The translations under genes and the position numbers were made by a program. From positions 62,001 through 126,000 of the forward strand of contig PBJO01000018.1 of assembly GCA_002720745.1 (NCBI GenBank): DNA of 64,000 nucleotides, written 5' to 3'. The notes beneath the pieces are model-generated. The model saw only the letters and a program-made list of their open reading frames with translations, was not told the DNA's origin and made no database searches. Below are positions 1-8,721 of this stretch, piece by piece; the first letter of the stretch is position 1; each line of letters begins with the position of its first letter. Source of the DNA: Balneola sp. (lineage in GTDB: Bacteria > Bacteroidota > Rhodothermia > Balneolales > Balneolaceae).

Positions 1-1
1 T

Positions 2-1204
2 GACACAGATAGTGCAGAGTATTACTTTTCTAAAGTTTGGTCAGAGCGCCCTCAAAGTAAAGTAGCTCCTGTATCTTTGTACTCTCTGGCGGAAATTGCT
101 TCTACTAAACACCAAATAGATCGCGCAAAAGAATTGGGAGATATAATTATTCAAAACTTCCCAAATACCGTTTATGCAAAACGTTTAGCTGAACGTTTTT
201 CAATTCCGATAGAGCAAGATAACAGCATTCAAACAACGGAATTTGATAGGTTTCAACAATTGTATAACAACTTTGAAATGGGTATCGACGTTGAAATAGA
301 TTCTTTGTTTAGCTGGGGTATATCAGCAGAAAATTCAGTTCTTGGTGAACAGGCCTATCGTATTGGTCTTACTTCCTACATTGAAAACATAACCTTGGAT
401 AGTTTGTATCAACAAGTACTATCTCGATGGCTAAGCGAACAAGATCGCTGGGTCGCCGACCAAGCTAATCTGCTTGCTCTTAAAGACTCCATAAAAGTAA
501 TCTTAGCAGATAGTCTACTTGATCCGTTGAAAGATGAACAATTATCTGCCTTATTAGATTCAACACTTAATGAACCAATTTGGTACGACTTGTTCCCTTA
601 TAGAGGTCCAAACTGGGATTTGGCTAGAAATTATTTGGCAGTTTATGACTCAGTATTCATCAATCCGGTGAAAAATACTAGTATACTCCATTTAAAACGG
701 GAATTAATCCTCCCAGAAAACCCCTACTTCGTTTATGTTGACAGTTCACTGAATGATTCCTCACAGGTTGATACTTTCTCGACTGACTCAGTGTTTACCG
801 ATTCGCTGAGTAATAAGCCTTTTTCAAATCTTTCGCCACCGCAAAATAAAGATTTAACCAGCTCAAAAGAGGAGAATCCTACTATTAATGACTACCAATC
901 CTGCATTGACCTCAATATTTCACCATCTTTTAGAGGGGGCATCCAGGTGCTATTATCAAGTATTTCCTATCCTGAAATGGTTATCATAAGTCCAGTAAAC
1001 TATCGCTTTTTCATTAATGAACGGGGAATTATCGATCGTTTTGAGACCGTGAACTCAGCCTCAAATTCAGTAATTAGTCCAGATTTAGTAGATGCAATCA
1101 ATGACGGCTTAAAATCGGGCGTTTCATTTGAACCAACCATTATTGATGGCCGCTCAGTTCGATTGGTTTGTGAAATAGTTATAGATCTATTCGAGCTAAA
1201 ATGA
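2..1204 (+). CDS. TPR-like protein with TonB-like C-terminus, 5' truncated
   Basis: The reading frame is open from the first bases of the window, so the N-terminus lies upstream; an apparent TTG start at 77 is only an internal leucine codon. The visible N-terminal part (DTDSAEYYFSKVW...) and the following helices resemble tetratricopeptide repeats. A linker rich in Ser, Asp and Asn follows, and the last 100 or so residues (around SYPEMVIISPVNYRFFINE and the closing VRLVCEIVIDLFE) have the shape of a TonB C-terminal domain, which contacts outer-membrane receptors. Role in envelope transport or assembly is inference. It ends 53 bases before the convergent pyrD. The domain calls are by eye and the TonB assignment is moderate. 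Confidence 0.7.
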   Translation, partial: DTDSAEYYFSKVWSERPQSKVAPVSLYSLAEIASTKHQIDRAKELGDIIIQNFPNTVYAKRLAERFSIPIEQDNSIQTTEFDRFQQLYNNFEMGIDVEIDSLFSWGISAENSVLGEQAYRIGLTSYIENITLDSLYQQVLSRWLSEQDRWVADQANLLALKDSIKVILADSLLDPLKDEQLSALLDSTLNEPIWYDLFPYRGPNWDLARNYLAVYDSVFINPVKNTSILHLKRELILPENPYFVYVDSSLNDSSQVDTFSTDSVFTDSLSNKPFSNLSPPQNKDLTSSKEENPTINDYQSCIDLNISPSFRGGIQVLLSSISYPEMVIISPVNYRFFINERGIIDRFETVNSASNSVISPDLVDAINDGLKSGVSFEPTIIDGRSVRLVCEIVIDLFELK

Positions 1205-1256
1205 GTTTACTAGTAATCCTGCGACTATAGGCCACTTAAACTTCGCATAGTCAAGC

Positions 1257-2336
1257 TTAACTGCGACCACAGGCCTTAGCTATATCCGAAACCAAGCCTG
1301 GGCCTTCATAGACGAGCGCTGTGTATAATTGTAGCAATTGAGCACCAGCCTCAAGGCGTTCTAGTGCTGAATTTACCGAATCGATCCCCCCCACGGAAAT
1401 AACCGGTTTGCCTCCCGACAATCCCTCCGAAAGCCAACGTGTCATCTCCAAACTTCTCTTAGCAATAGCTCGTCCGCTCAATCCACCTCTCCCTATCTCA
1501 GAAAGTTCTTTTTTAGAGTGCCCTAACCCTTCTCTATTGTTAGAAGTATTTGTGGCTATATAGCCATCAATTCCATAATCTTCGCAAATTTCTAACAAAT
1601 TCATTAAATCTTCATGCTTGGTATCCACTGAAAACTTTACAGTCGTCGGAATATGCGCAAAGGTAGAAGAGTAGGATATTTTAAGCTTGTCCGATGGAAA
1701 TCCTCCCTGCATTGCTCTTTGCTTTATCCCTGCTAACAACTCACTAAGTGCACCTGGATCTTCAAAGGTTTTACCCTCTCCTGTGTTCGGACAAGATATA
1801 TTAATGGTGATGTAATCGGCCACTTTTTGAGCTAGAAGGTAGGATTCAATATAATCTTCAACAGCTGCATCACCTGCAATAGTTGGGTCATTAGTTTTGG
1901 CAATATTTATTCCCAAAGGAATGTCTAATTGAAGTTTTTTTAACCGCTCCACAACTCTGGCTGCTCCTTGGTTATTCAGACCCATCCGGTTTATCAATGA
2001 ATAATCTTTGGGTAGTCTAAAGGCGCGAGGCTTTGAATTCCCAGTTGACGATTTAGCTGTAATACTCCCTATTTCAATAAAACCAAAGCCTAAAGCTTGC
2101 ATAGCGCGTGGAGTCGTTCCGTTTTTGTCAAATCCAGCTGCTAAACCTAATGGGTTTTTGAAGTGAAGTCCCCATATTTTTTCATTTGACTTCACATCAG
2201 CCACTCCATAAAGTCGGCTAACTATATTTTGTAGAATATCTGAACGGTTAGTTTTGCTGGCAATCCATATTGCCCAATCATGGGCATGTTCGGCGTCCAT
2301 GAGGAAAAGAAGCGGTTTAATAAGTTCTTTATACAT
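1257..2336 (-). CDS. pyrD: Dihydroorotate dehydrogenase, class-2-like, with Cys as catalytic base
   Basis: This enzyme oxidises dihydroorotate to orotate in pyrimidine synthesis. The 359-residue length, the N-terminal helical extension (MYKELIKPLLFLMDAEHAHD) that normally sits on the membrane, GLAAGFDKNG at 64-73, INRMGLNN and the FMN phosphate motif GGIDS mark the quinone-dependent class 2 architecture. The substrate loop reads NISCPNT at 179-185, so residue 182 is Cys where the E. coli class 2 enzyme has its catalytic Ser175; Cys at this place is typical of class 1 enzymes. The usual VKIAPD stretch reads VKFSVD. The gene stands alone and a 13-bp inverted repeat lies 30 bases upstream of the start. 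Orotate formation is secure; the electron acceptor is inferred as quinone. Confidence 0.95.
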   Translation of the reverse strand: MYKELIKPLLFLMDAEHAHDWAIWIASKTNRSDILQNIVSRLYGVADVKSNEKIWGLHFKNPLGLAAGFDKNGTTPRAMQALGFGFIEIGSITAKSSTGNSKPRAFRLPKDYSLINRMGLNNQGAARVVERLKKLQLDIPLGINIAKTNDPTIAGDAAVEDYIESYLLAQKVADYITINISCPNTGEGKTFEDPGALSELLAGIKQRAMQGGFPSDKLKISYSSTFAHIPTTVKFSVDTKHEDLMNLLEICEDYGIDGYIATNTSNNREGLGHSKKELSEIGRGGLSGRAIAKRSLEMTRWLSEGLSGGKPVISVGGIDSVNSALERLEAGAQLLQLYTALVYEGPGLVSDIAKACGRS

Positions 2337-2365
2337 TTATAATGCTTAACTCAAAAATTAGCCTG

Positions 2366-2407
2366 TTTATGTACCTTTCTGTTCTAATTAATATAAAGGT
2401 ACATAAA
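2366..2407. repeat. 13-bp perfect inverted repeat upstream of pyrD
   Basis: TTTATGTACCTTT at 2366-2378 is the exact reverse complement of AAAGGTACATAAA at 2395-2407, with a 16-base spacer. It lies between the divergent pyrD start (2336) and the pabB relic. No T-tract follows on either side, so it does not look like an intrinsic terminator. An operator for pyrD or a leader hairpin is possible; this is inference. The partial motif GGTACATA also occurs upstream of the peroxiredoxin-like gene near 12470 (read on the minus strand). Confidence 0.6.
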
Positions 2408-2500
2408 TGAGGTTCAAAAAAACGCTAAAAGCAGTATTTTTGTGTGATGAATAGTTTTTATCTTTACATAACTCTTAACCTTTTCAGTAGCAATATTTAG

Positions 2501-3575
2501 TTGAGAGGAAATTCGTTTGATTTCCTCACTATATTCATTATTAATTTTTCCATTGATAACAAACTATCTATGCTTCCAAAAATAGGTCCCGTGGTCTTGT
2601 TAAAGTCGCTACTTAATGAACATCGGGAAAGTCAATATCATTGGGTTGCGGGCGTCCCAGTAGGTCAAATTATGGTGTATAAAGAGCGCCTATGGGTGGC
2701 AGGCATCATAGCCTATACCCTGCTTCAAGTCTACCCAAGCTTAGATTGGACGGTCATGCAGAGTAAAAAGCAGAGTATTATATGGAGTAAACTGGATGAT
2801 AAATCTTTGCGGGACGAATCGGGGCAAACATTATCCAGAGAAAAATCTATCTGGTATTCTGTTTTATTGGATAATATTGACTTATGGTCAGACTTAAAGA
2901 TAGCCCAAAAAGATTCTTGGTGGTTTGGATATTTGGGCTATGATTTTAAAAAATCTCTTAGAGAACTTAGAAAGTGAGTATCCCGAATATATGAAGCGGC
3001 CGACTTGTGATATATGGAACCCGGGATTTTAGCGAAGTTACCTACCTCAAACCAAGTTAATGAAATTGAGTGCATTGAAGGTGAATTATTAGATTTCAAG
3101 AACAAGGCTAAACATCGGGTGATTGTAGATTTAGTTCAGAACGACTTACATAGGGTTGGCCAAAAAGGTAGTGTGCCTCTTAAGCCTCTATTTGAGGTGC
3201 AATCCTTTCGGACGGTACACCAGTTAGTGAGTAAAGTACACGCCAAAATAGCTCCAGACTACACTAGTTTTGACGCTATTCGGCATAGTTTTCCAATGGG
3301 TTCGATGACCGGTGCTCCAAAAATTGGGGCTATGCAGGCTATAAAACCGTACGAGTAATACAAAAGGGGTATTTAATCTGGAGCCATTGGATATTTGAGC
3401 CCAACTGATGATTTTGATTTTAATGTGATCATTCGAACTGCCATTATCCAGGGTGATCAGTTGTTCTACCCAGCGGGTGGAGCCATTACTAGTGATTCTG
3501 AACCAGAATAAGAATAGCAAGAAACCCTATTAAAGGCAGCGGCGCTGGAAAGGGTTATTTGCTGAAGTCTGTACT
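2501..3575 (+). pseudogene. pabB: Degraded para-aminobenzoate synthase component I (chorismate-binding)
   Basis: Translated pieces match PabB in order: WWFGYLGYDFK near 2930, then, after a frameshift near 2970, ESEYPEYMKRPTCD; then FKNKAKHRVIVDLVQNDLHRVG near 3100-3160, FPMGSMTGAPKIGAMQ near 3290-3340, SGAIGYLSPTDDFDFNVIIRT near 3377-3440 and PAGGAITSDSEPE near 3475-3510. In-frame stops interrupt it at 3356-3358, 3374-3376 and twice just after 3508. Between the FGYLGYD block and the KNKAKH block roughly 100 or more expected residues are missing, so an internal deletion is present as well. PabB makes aminodeoxychorismate for folate; this copy cannot encode a functional enzyme. The family could also be anthranilate synthase component I, but FGYLGYD fits PabB better. 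Confidence 0.88.
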
Positions 3576-3647
3576 ATTGATTTTTTACGCCTAATAAATG
3601 GCTGGCCTTATAACATCTTAGTACATGGTTAAAATAGCTGAGTTATC

Positions 3648-5897
3648 CTAGGACATTACTTTTGGAATCGCACTTTCATAAATGCTATGAAGATGATCAA
3701 GACTCACCGAGCCAACTCCTTCAAACAACAATGCATCCCCTTGAACGGTCCCAATTTGTACGACTTCTACCCCACCTTGAAGTAAGTGCTTCATCAAGGT
3801 CTCTTTTTGATCGGGTTGGCAAGTTAGAACTATACCTGATTGTGCCTCACTGAACCAGATTTCATGAATAGAACCTGAGAGAACACTCAAGTCGATTTGG
3901 GCTCCTAATGAGCTGAAAATACCCATTTCTGCAATACTAACAGCTAAGCCACCGTCTGAAACATCATGTGCAGCGGTGACTAAACCAGAGGTGATTGCTT
4001 TTAATACAACTTGCTGAACCTTGAGCTCTACATCCAAATCAAGTATAGGAGCATCGCCTGTAGTCAATTTATGTATTACCTTCAGATACTCCGTTCCACC
4101 TAAACCGATTCTCGAAGAACCAACATATAGTATTATATCGCCCTCATTTTTGAATGATGGAGACATTTTATGCTTTTCAACGTCCTCGATCACACCGAGC
4201 ATACCAATAATGGGAGTAGGAAATATGGCACTTTCCGGATTTTCATTATAAAAACTTACATTTCCACCTGTTACAGGAGTGTTTAACTTCCTACATGCAT
4301 CACCCATCCCCGCAAGTGATTCCTTAAATGTCCAATACACTTCTGGTTTGTATGGATTACCATAGTTAAGGCAATTGGTAATAGCCATTGGTTTGGCTCC
4401 TGAGCAAACTACATTACGGGCCGATTCGGCCACCGCAATCTGACCACCTCTACGAGGATTCAGATAAACATATCGCCCGTTACAATCTGTTTTTGCTACT
4501 AAGCCTTTTTTACTGCCTTTAAGCCTAATAACACCCGCATCAGTAGCCCCTGGACCTTGAACCGTATTGGTTCGTACCATCGTATCGTATTGTTCATGAA
4601 CCCATCTTTTGGAAGCTATGTTTGGGCTATGTAATAAGGCTTCCAAACTTTCTATTAGGTTTTCAGGATGGGTTAACCCAGATAGGTCAGCGCTTTGCGT
4701 TTCTTGTAGATAGGCCGGCTTTTTCATTTCTCGTACATATTGAGGAGCACCGCCACCCAAAACCAGATGTTCGGCTGGAATTTGGGCTTTTACCTCACCA
4801 TCCTTCCAGTAAGTCACATGATCACCTTCCACCACTTCACCGATCACAACGGCATGCAAATCCCATTTCTCATAGACATCTATGATGGCTTGTTCTTGCC
4901 CTTTATGAGCCACAATAAGCATGCGTTCCTGACTTTCAGAAAGAAGCATTTCGTAGGCGGTCATTCCCGGCTCACGCGCAGGTACTAAATCCAAATTTAT
5001 GCGCATCCCTTGGCCACCTTTTGCGGTCATTTCACTGGAAGAACAGGCAATTCCAGCCGCTCCCATATCCTGCATTCCAACGACTGCACCTGTTTGAAGT
5101 GCTTCGAGACTGGCTTCAAGTAATAATTTTTCAGTAAATGGATCTCCAACTTGTACGCTTGGCCGTTTAGCTTCACTTTCTTCGGAGATTTCCTCGGAAG
5201 CAAAAGTTGCCCCATGTATCCCATCTCTACCTGTACTTGCGCCAACAATTAGCACCGGATTTCCAATTCCCTTTGCAATGGCAGAAGCTGTTTCTCCAGC
5301 TTTAACGATCCCAATACTCATTGCGTTGACTAGTGGATTACCTTCATAACTTTCATCAAAATAAACTTCACCTGCAATTACTGGTACACCAAAAGAATTT
5401 CCATAATCTCCGATACCACGTACCACACCATCCAAAAGATACCTAACTCTAGGGGTATTTAAAGAACCAAAACGCAGTGAATTCAAGGCAGCAATAGGAC
5501 GGGCACCCATCGTAAAAATATCCCGATGAATTCCTCCAACTCCAGTTGCAGCTCCTTGATATGGTTCCACAGCAGAAGGATGATTATGACTTTCAATTTT
5601 AAACGCACAACACAAACCATCGCCAATATCAACCAACCCGGCATTCTCTTCACCGGCTTCGACCAGTAGATGCTCGCCTTCACGGGGAAGTTTTTTTAGC
5701 TCAATAATGGAATTTTTATACGAACAATGTTCACTCCACATCACCGAATAAACGCCTAATTCCGTAAAACTAGGAGTCCTTCCTAAACAGTCGATAATCA
5801 TTTCATATTCTTCATGAGTTAGACCATGATCTAGGGCTAATTCAAGATTTACGGTAGGTTCCTTTGGTGTAAGTTCAGACATAAATGATGCGTTCAT
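3648..5897 (-). CDS. purL: Phosphoribosylformylglycinamidine synthase subunit PurL
   Basis: PurL uses ATP and glutamine-derived ammonia to convert FGAR to FGAM in purine synthesis. At 749 residues it is the small, Bacillus-type PurL that needs separate PurQ and PurS; neither gene is in the window. Motifs seen include [11 protein letters not shown] near 55, the ATP/metal loop [21 protein letters not shown] near 100-120, [10 protein letters not shown] and, in the second half, [19 protein letters not shown]. An alternative start five codons downstream (MSELTPKEP) is possible. It is preceded by a HAD nucleotidase 41 bases upstream on the same strand, so the two may be cotranscribed. Confidence 0.97.
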   Translation of the reverse strand: MNASFMSELTPKEPTVNLELALDHGLTHEEYEMIIDCLGRTPSFTELGVYSVMWSEHCSYKNSIIELKKLPREGEHLLVEAGEENAGLVDIGDGLCCAFKIESHNHPSAVEPYQGAATGVGGIHRDIFTMGARPIAALNSLRFGSLNTPRVRYLLDGVVRGIGDYGNSFGVPVIAGEVYFDESYEGNPLVNAMSIGIVKAGETASAIAKGIGNPVLIVGASTGRDGIHGATFASEEISEESEAKRPSVQVGDPFTEKLLLEASLEALQTGAVVGMQDMGAAGIACSSSEMTAKGGQGMRINLDLVPAREPGMTAYEMLLSESQERMLIVAHKGQEQAIIDVYEKWDLHAVVIGEVVEGDHVTYWKDGEVKAQIPAEHLVLGGGAPQYVREMKKPAYLQETQSADLSGLTHPENLIESLEALLHSPNIASKRWVHEQYDTMVRTNTVQGPGATDAGVIRLKGSKKGLVAKTDCNGRYVYLNPRRGGQIAVAESARNVVCSGAKPMAITNCLNYGNPYKPEVYWTFKESLAGMGDACRKLNTPVTGGNVSFYNENPESAIFPTPIIGMLGVIEDVEKHKMSPSFKNEGDIILYVGSSRIGLGGTEYLKVIHKLTTGDAPILDLDVELKVQQVVLKAITSGLVTAAHDVSDGGLAVSIAEMGIFSSLGAQIDLSVLSGSIHEIWFSEAQSGIVLTCQPDQKETLMKHLLQGGVEVVQIGTVQGDALLFEGVGSVSLDHLHSIYESAIPKVMS

Positions 5898-5937
5898 TTT
5901 AAGATGCGTTAAATGTACGAGCTTTTTTACTCAGCCT

Positions 5938-6636
5938 CTACCCTAGGACATCGATTAATTCCTGAAAATCCTGAAAATTTAAGTGCGGTTTCCTACCCTC
6001 CGGCGAGAGACTTTTCGGATTGTACCAAGCCATATTCCAACCTGCATTCAACGCACCATCTACATCGGAATTAAGAGAATCGCCTACATAGAGAATATGC
6101 TCAGGGGCAAAACCAGCTTGTTTGGTAGCTTCATTAAATATTGCAAGATCTGGCTTCATTAACCCGAATTCTTCTGAGATAATGATAGCAGAGCACGACT
6201 TATCAAACTCAAATTGTCGGATTTTCATCCATTGAGTTTCAGCAAAACCATTCGTAATCACACCCGTTTTATAGTGTTCTTGTAGCTTTGAAAAGGCGTA
6301 CTTAGCTCCCTTTATCCATTCCCAATGTGTGCGATAATATTCCATGTAAATGGACCCAGCATACTCATAGATTTCACCATCAATACATAAGGCTTCAAAA
6401 CTCTCTTGAAACCTTCGTCGATGTAATGTAAAACGATCAATAGTACCCTGCGCATATTCTTTCCATAAACCTCGGTTAATCCGCGCGTATACCTCAAGTA
6501 ATTCGTCCACGGAAACCACCTGGAGCGCCGGTATTTTATCATAAATATCTCTTAGCCCATTTTGTTCGGCTTTTTTATGATTCAATAGTGTATCGTCTAA
6601 ATCAAAATAAATATATCGAATGAGTTCTTTTTGCAT
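5938..6636 (-). CDS. YjjG-type noncanonical pyrimidine nucleotidase (HAD family)
   Basis: The 232-residue protein has all four HAD motifs: YFDLDDTLLNH (nucleophile Asp and acid/base Asp) near residue 10-20, TNGFAE in motif II, LMKPDLAIF carrying the motif III Lys, and YVGDSLNSDVDGA as motif IV. The cap region and the phrase EEFGLMKPDLAIFNEA are typical of YjjG, which dephosphorylates non-canonical and damaged pyrimidine nucleotides. It lies 41 bases upstream of purL on the same strand and divergent from lemA, which fits a nucleotide clean-up role. Substrate is inferred from family similarity only; another HAD phosphatase activity cannot be excluded. Confidence 0.85.
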   Translation of the reverse strand: MQKELIRYIYFDLDDTLLNHKKAEQNGLRDIYDKIPALQVVSVDELLEVYARINRGLWKEYAQGTIDRFTLHRRRFQESFEALCIDGEIYEYAGSIYMEYYRTHWEWIKGAKYAFSKLQEHYKTGVITNGFAETQWMKIRQFEFDKSCSAIIISEEFGLMKPDLAIFNEATKQAGFAPEHILYVGDSLNSDVDGALNAGWNMAWYNPKSLSPEGRKPHLNFQDFQELIDVLG

Positions 6637-6736
6637 GCATTATATATTTTTAGATTCAATGAATCCTCGACCTGGGATTTTCGTATAATATAATCTGATT
6701 CTAAACCAAATATTATAAACGGAAAGACTTGAGACT

Positions 6737-7324
6737 ATGAAAGCAAAAAGTATTATAATTCTTGCCATACTCGCTATACTTGTTATCTATGGAATTGGCG
6801 TAAACAACGGATTTGTGACAGCCGAGGAATCGGTTGAAAGTGCATGGGCACAAGTTGAAAACCAATACCAACGACGGGCCGATTTAATACCGAATTTAGT
6901 AAATACAGTGCAGGGAGCCGCAGGTTTTGAGAAGGAAACATTACAATCGGTAATTGAAGCTCGAAGTCGAGCAACATCGATTACCCTTCAAGCCAATGAC
7001 CTGAACAATCCTGCCAAAATTCAACAATTTCAGGCTGCTCAAGAACAGTTAACTGGTGCACTTTCCAGATTGCTTGTTAGTGTAGAGAGATACCCCGAAC
7101 TCAAGGCAAACGCTAACTTTAGAGATCTTCAAGCTCAGCTAGAAGGAACCGAAAACCGTATTGCAACTGAAAGAAAACGATTCAATGATACTGCACGTCA
7201 GTATAACACAGAGATTCGAAAATTCCCTGGAAGTTTTATAGCTACCATATCAGGTTTTGACCGAAAAGCCTATTTCGAAGCTAATGAAGGAGCTGAACAG
7301 CCCCCACTCGTTGATTTTGAATAA
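6737..7324 (+). CDS. lemA: LemA family membrane protein
   Basis: One N-terminal transmembrane helix (about residues 4-23) is followed by a long helical domain. Diagnostic LemA segments are visible: VESAWAQVENQYQRRADLIP near 35-52, LVNTVQGAAGFEKETL, and the conserved ERKRFNDTARQYNTEIRKFP near 150-170. The length of 195 fits the family. LemA proteins have no settled biochemical role; they are commonly next to TPM-domain proteins, as here, where two TPM genes follow in the same direction after 68 bases. The context suggests an envelope-associated complex, which is inference. Confidence 0.95.
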   Translation: MKAKSIIILAILAILVIYGIGVNNGFVTAEESVESAWAQVENQYQRRADLIPNLVNTVQGAAGFEKETLQSVIEARSRATSITLQANDLNNPAKIQQFQAAQEQLTGALSRLLVSVERYPELKANANFRDLQAQLEGTENRIATERKRFNDTARQYNTEIRKFPGSFIATISGFDRKAYFEANEGAEQPPLVDFE

Positions 7325-7392
7325 TCGGTAGTCTGTTCACCAAAATATCCCCTTACGCCAGTAGAATATTAACCCGGTAGAGCATAAAACCT

Positions 7393-7821
7393 ATGCCTTT
7401 TTTAAGCAGTGACGATGAATTAGCTGTTGTACAAGCTATTCAGGAAGCAGAGAAAAAAACCTCTGGGGAAATCCGTGTACATATTGAAAAAAAATGCCCA
7501 AAGAAAGACCCCATAAAAAGGGCTATCAGCTTATTTCAAAAATTAGGTATGCACAAAACAAATCTGCGAAATGGTGTCATTCTTTACGTGGCTACGGAGG
7601 ATCATTTGCTGGCTATTTGGGGAGATGAGGGTATTCATGCAAAAGTTGGCCAAGAGTTTTGGGAAAATACGTTGATAAGCCTACAAGAAGAATTCAAAGC
7701 CAATCAAATAAAAAATGGGCTTACAAAAGCACTACTAGATATCGGTAAAAAGCTACAAAGACACTTTCCTTACCAGAAAGACGATAAAAATGAGCTTGAT
7801 GATTCTATTAGTTATGGATAA
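7393..7821 (+). CDS. Small TPM-domain protein
   Basis: A 142-residue soluble-looking protein without a signal peptide. The opening FLSSDDELAVVQAIQEAEK and the phrase TSGEIRVHIEKKCP match the start of TPM (TLP18.3/Psb32/MOLO-1) domains, followed by NGVILYVATEDHLLAIWGDEG, the middle strand-turn of the domain. It has only the TPM core and no Gly-rich tail, unlike the next gene. The family includes phosphatases and photosystem repair factors, but no specific activity can be claimed. It sits between lemA and the second TPM gene, overlapping the latter. Confidence 0.85.
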   Translation: MPFLSSDDELAVVQAIQEAEKKTSGEIRVHIEKKCPKKDPIKRAISLFQKLGMHKTNLRNGVILYVATEDHLLAIWGDEGIHAKVGQEFWENTLISLQEEFKANQIKNGLTKALLDIGKKLQRHFPYQKDDKNELDDSISYG

Positions 7822-8713
7822 GCAAAGAATAAAGTACTCTATTCGACCCACGAGGAACATAGCAGCGCGATTCTCTTTAGTCAGCTTTTTATCCATAGCT
7901 TGGATTCTAGGGCTTAATTTTATTTTCCTACCAACATCCATGGGAATATCCCATGCCCATACAAAGACCACAGTGAAGAGTTCGGCGAGTCTCCTATTCG
8001 CTCAACCTACAAATGAGTTACCACAGCGCCCCATTGGTATGGTGAACGATTTTGGAGATCTTCTAACAAACCAAGAAGAAGCAATACTTGAACGGAAACT
8101 TCGGGGCTACAGAGATACCACGTCCAATGTCGTTGCTATTGTTCTACTCAAAAATCTTGCTGGAGTGCCAAGAGAGGAAGCAGCAACCTACCTATTTAAC
8201 ACCTGGCGAATATGGGAAGCCGAACGATATAACGGGGTTCTTATTCTAATATCTGTTCAAGAACGGGAATTACAAATAGAGGTAGGATATGGATTAGAAG
8301 GTGCTATTCCTGATGTAATGACCAATAGAGTTGTACAAAATATTCTTAGACCTGCCCTCCAAAGTGGACAGGTTTACCAAGGTCTTGATCGAGCTACTAG
8401 TGCACTTATGCAATTAGCTTCCGGAGAATACGAAACAGTTGAAAATACACAAACCTCCGATGAAGGGTTCCCAATAAATATCCTCATTTTACTGGGTCTT
8501 ATTATATTCTTTATTATTTCCAAAGGTAGAGGAGGAAGTGGTGGTGGTCGAACCATAGGTGCTATGGATGTTATACTTTGGAGTAGTTTACTCAACAGCC
8601 CTCGTGGTCGTGGTGGCTTTGGTAGCGGTGGATTCGGTGGGGGTGGATTTGGAGGTTTTAGTGGCGGGGGCGGATTTGGTTCTGGTGGTGGTGGTGCTGG
8701 GGGAAGTTGGTAA
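7790..8713 (+). CDS. YgcG-like TPM-domain membrane protein with Gly-rich tail
   Basis: The protein has an N-terminal hydrophobic segment (about residues 28-50, exported or membrane-anchored), a TPM domain opening with VNDFGDLLTNQEEAILERKL near 85-105 and including LILISVQERELQIEVGYGLEG, a second transmembrane segment (INILILLGLIIFFIISKG near 235) and a C-terminal tail made almost only of Gly, Phe and Ser. This layout is that of YgcG-type proteins. The start at 7790 overlaps the previous gene by 32 bases; an ATG at 7814, overlapping by 8 bases, is an alternative. It completes a LemA-TPM-TPM cluster and ends 8 bases before a convergent lyase gene. Confidence 0.9.
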   Translation: MSLMILLVMDKQRIKYSIRPTRNIAARFSLVSFLSIAWILGLNFIFLPTSMGISHAHTKTTVKSSASLLFAQPTNELPQRPIGMVNDFGDLLTNQEEAILERKLRGYRDTTSNVVAIVLLKNLAGVPREEAATYLFNTWRIWEAERYNGVLILISVQERELQIEVGYGLEGAIPDVMTNRVVQNILRPALQSGQVYQGLDRATSALMQLASGEYETVENTQTSDEGFPINILILLGLIIFFIISKGRGGSGGGRTIGAMDVILWSSLLNSPRGRGGFGSGGFGGGGFGGFSGGGGFGSGGGGAGGSW

Positions 8714-8721
8714 GCCCCATA

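Noticed and set aside
1222-1251. GACTAT/ATAGTC inverted repeat between the first gene and pyrD as a terminator
   Set aside because: The stem is only six AT-rich pairs with an 18-base loop and lacks a T-tract.
3224-3520. Minus-strand 98-codon frame over the pabB relic
   Set aside because: The plus strand has clear PabB motifs; the antisense product shows no family features.
8596-8712. GGT-rich simple repeat at the end of the second TPM gene
   Set aside because: It is the coding sequence of the usual glycine-rich tail of YgcG-type proteins, not a separate DNA repeat element.
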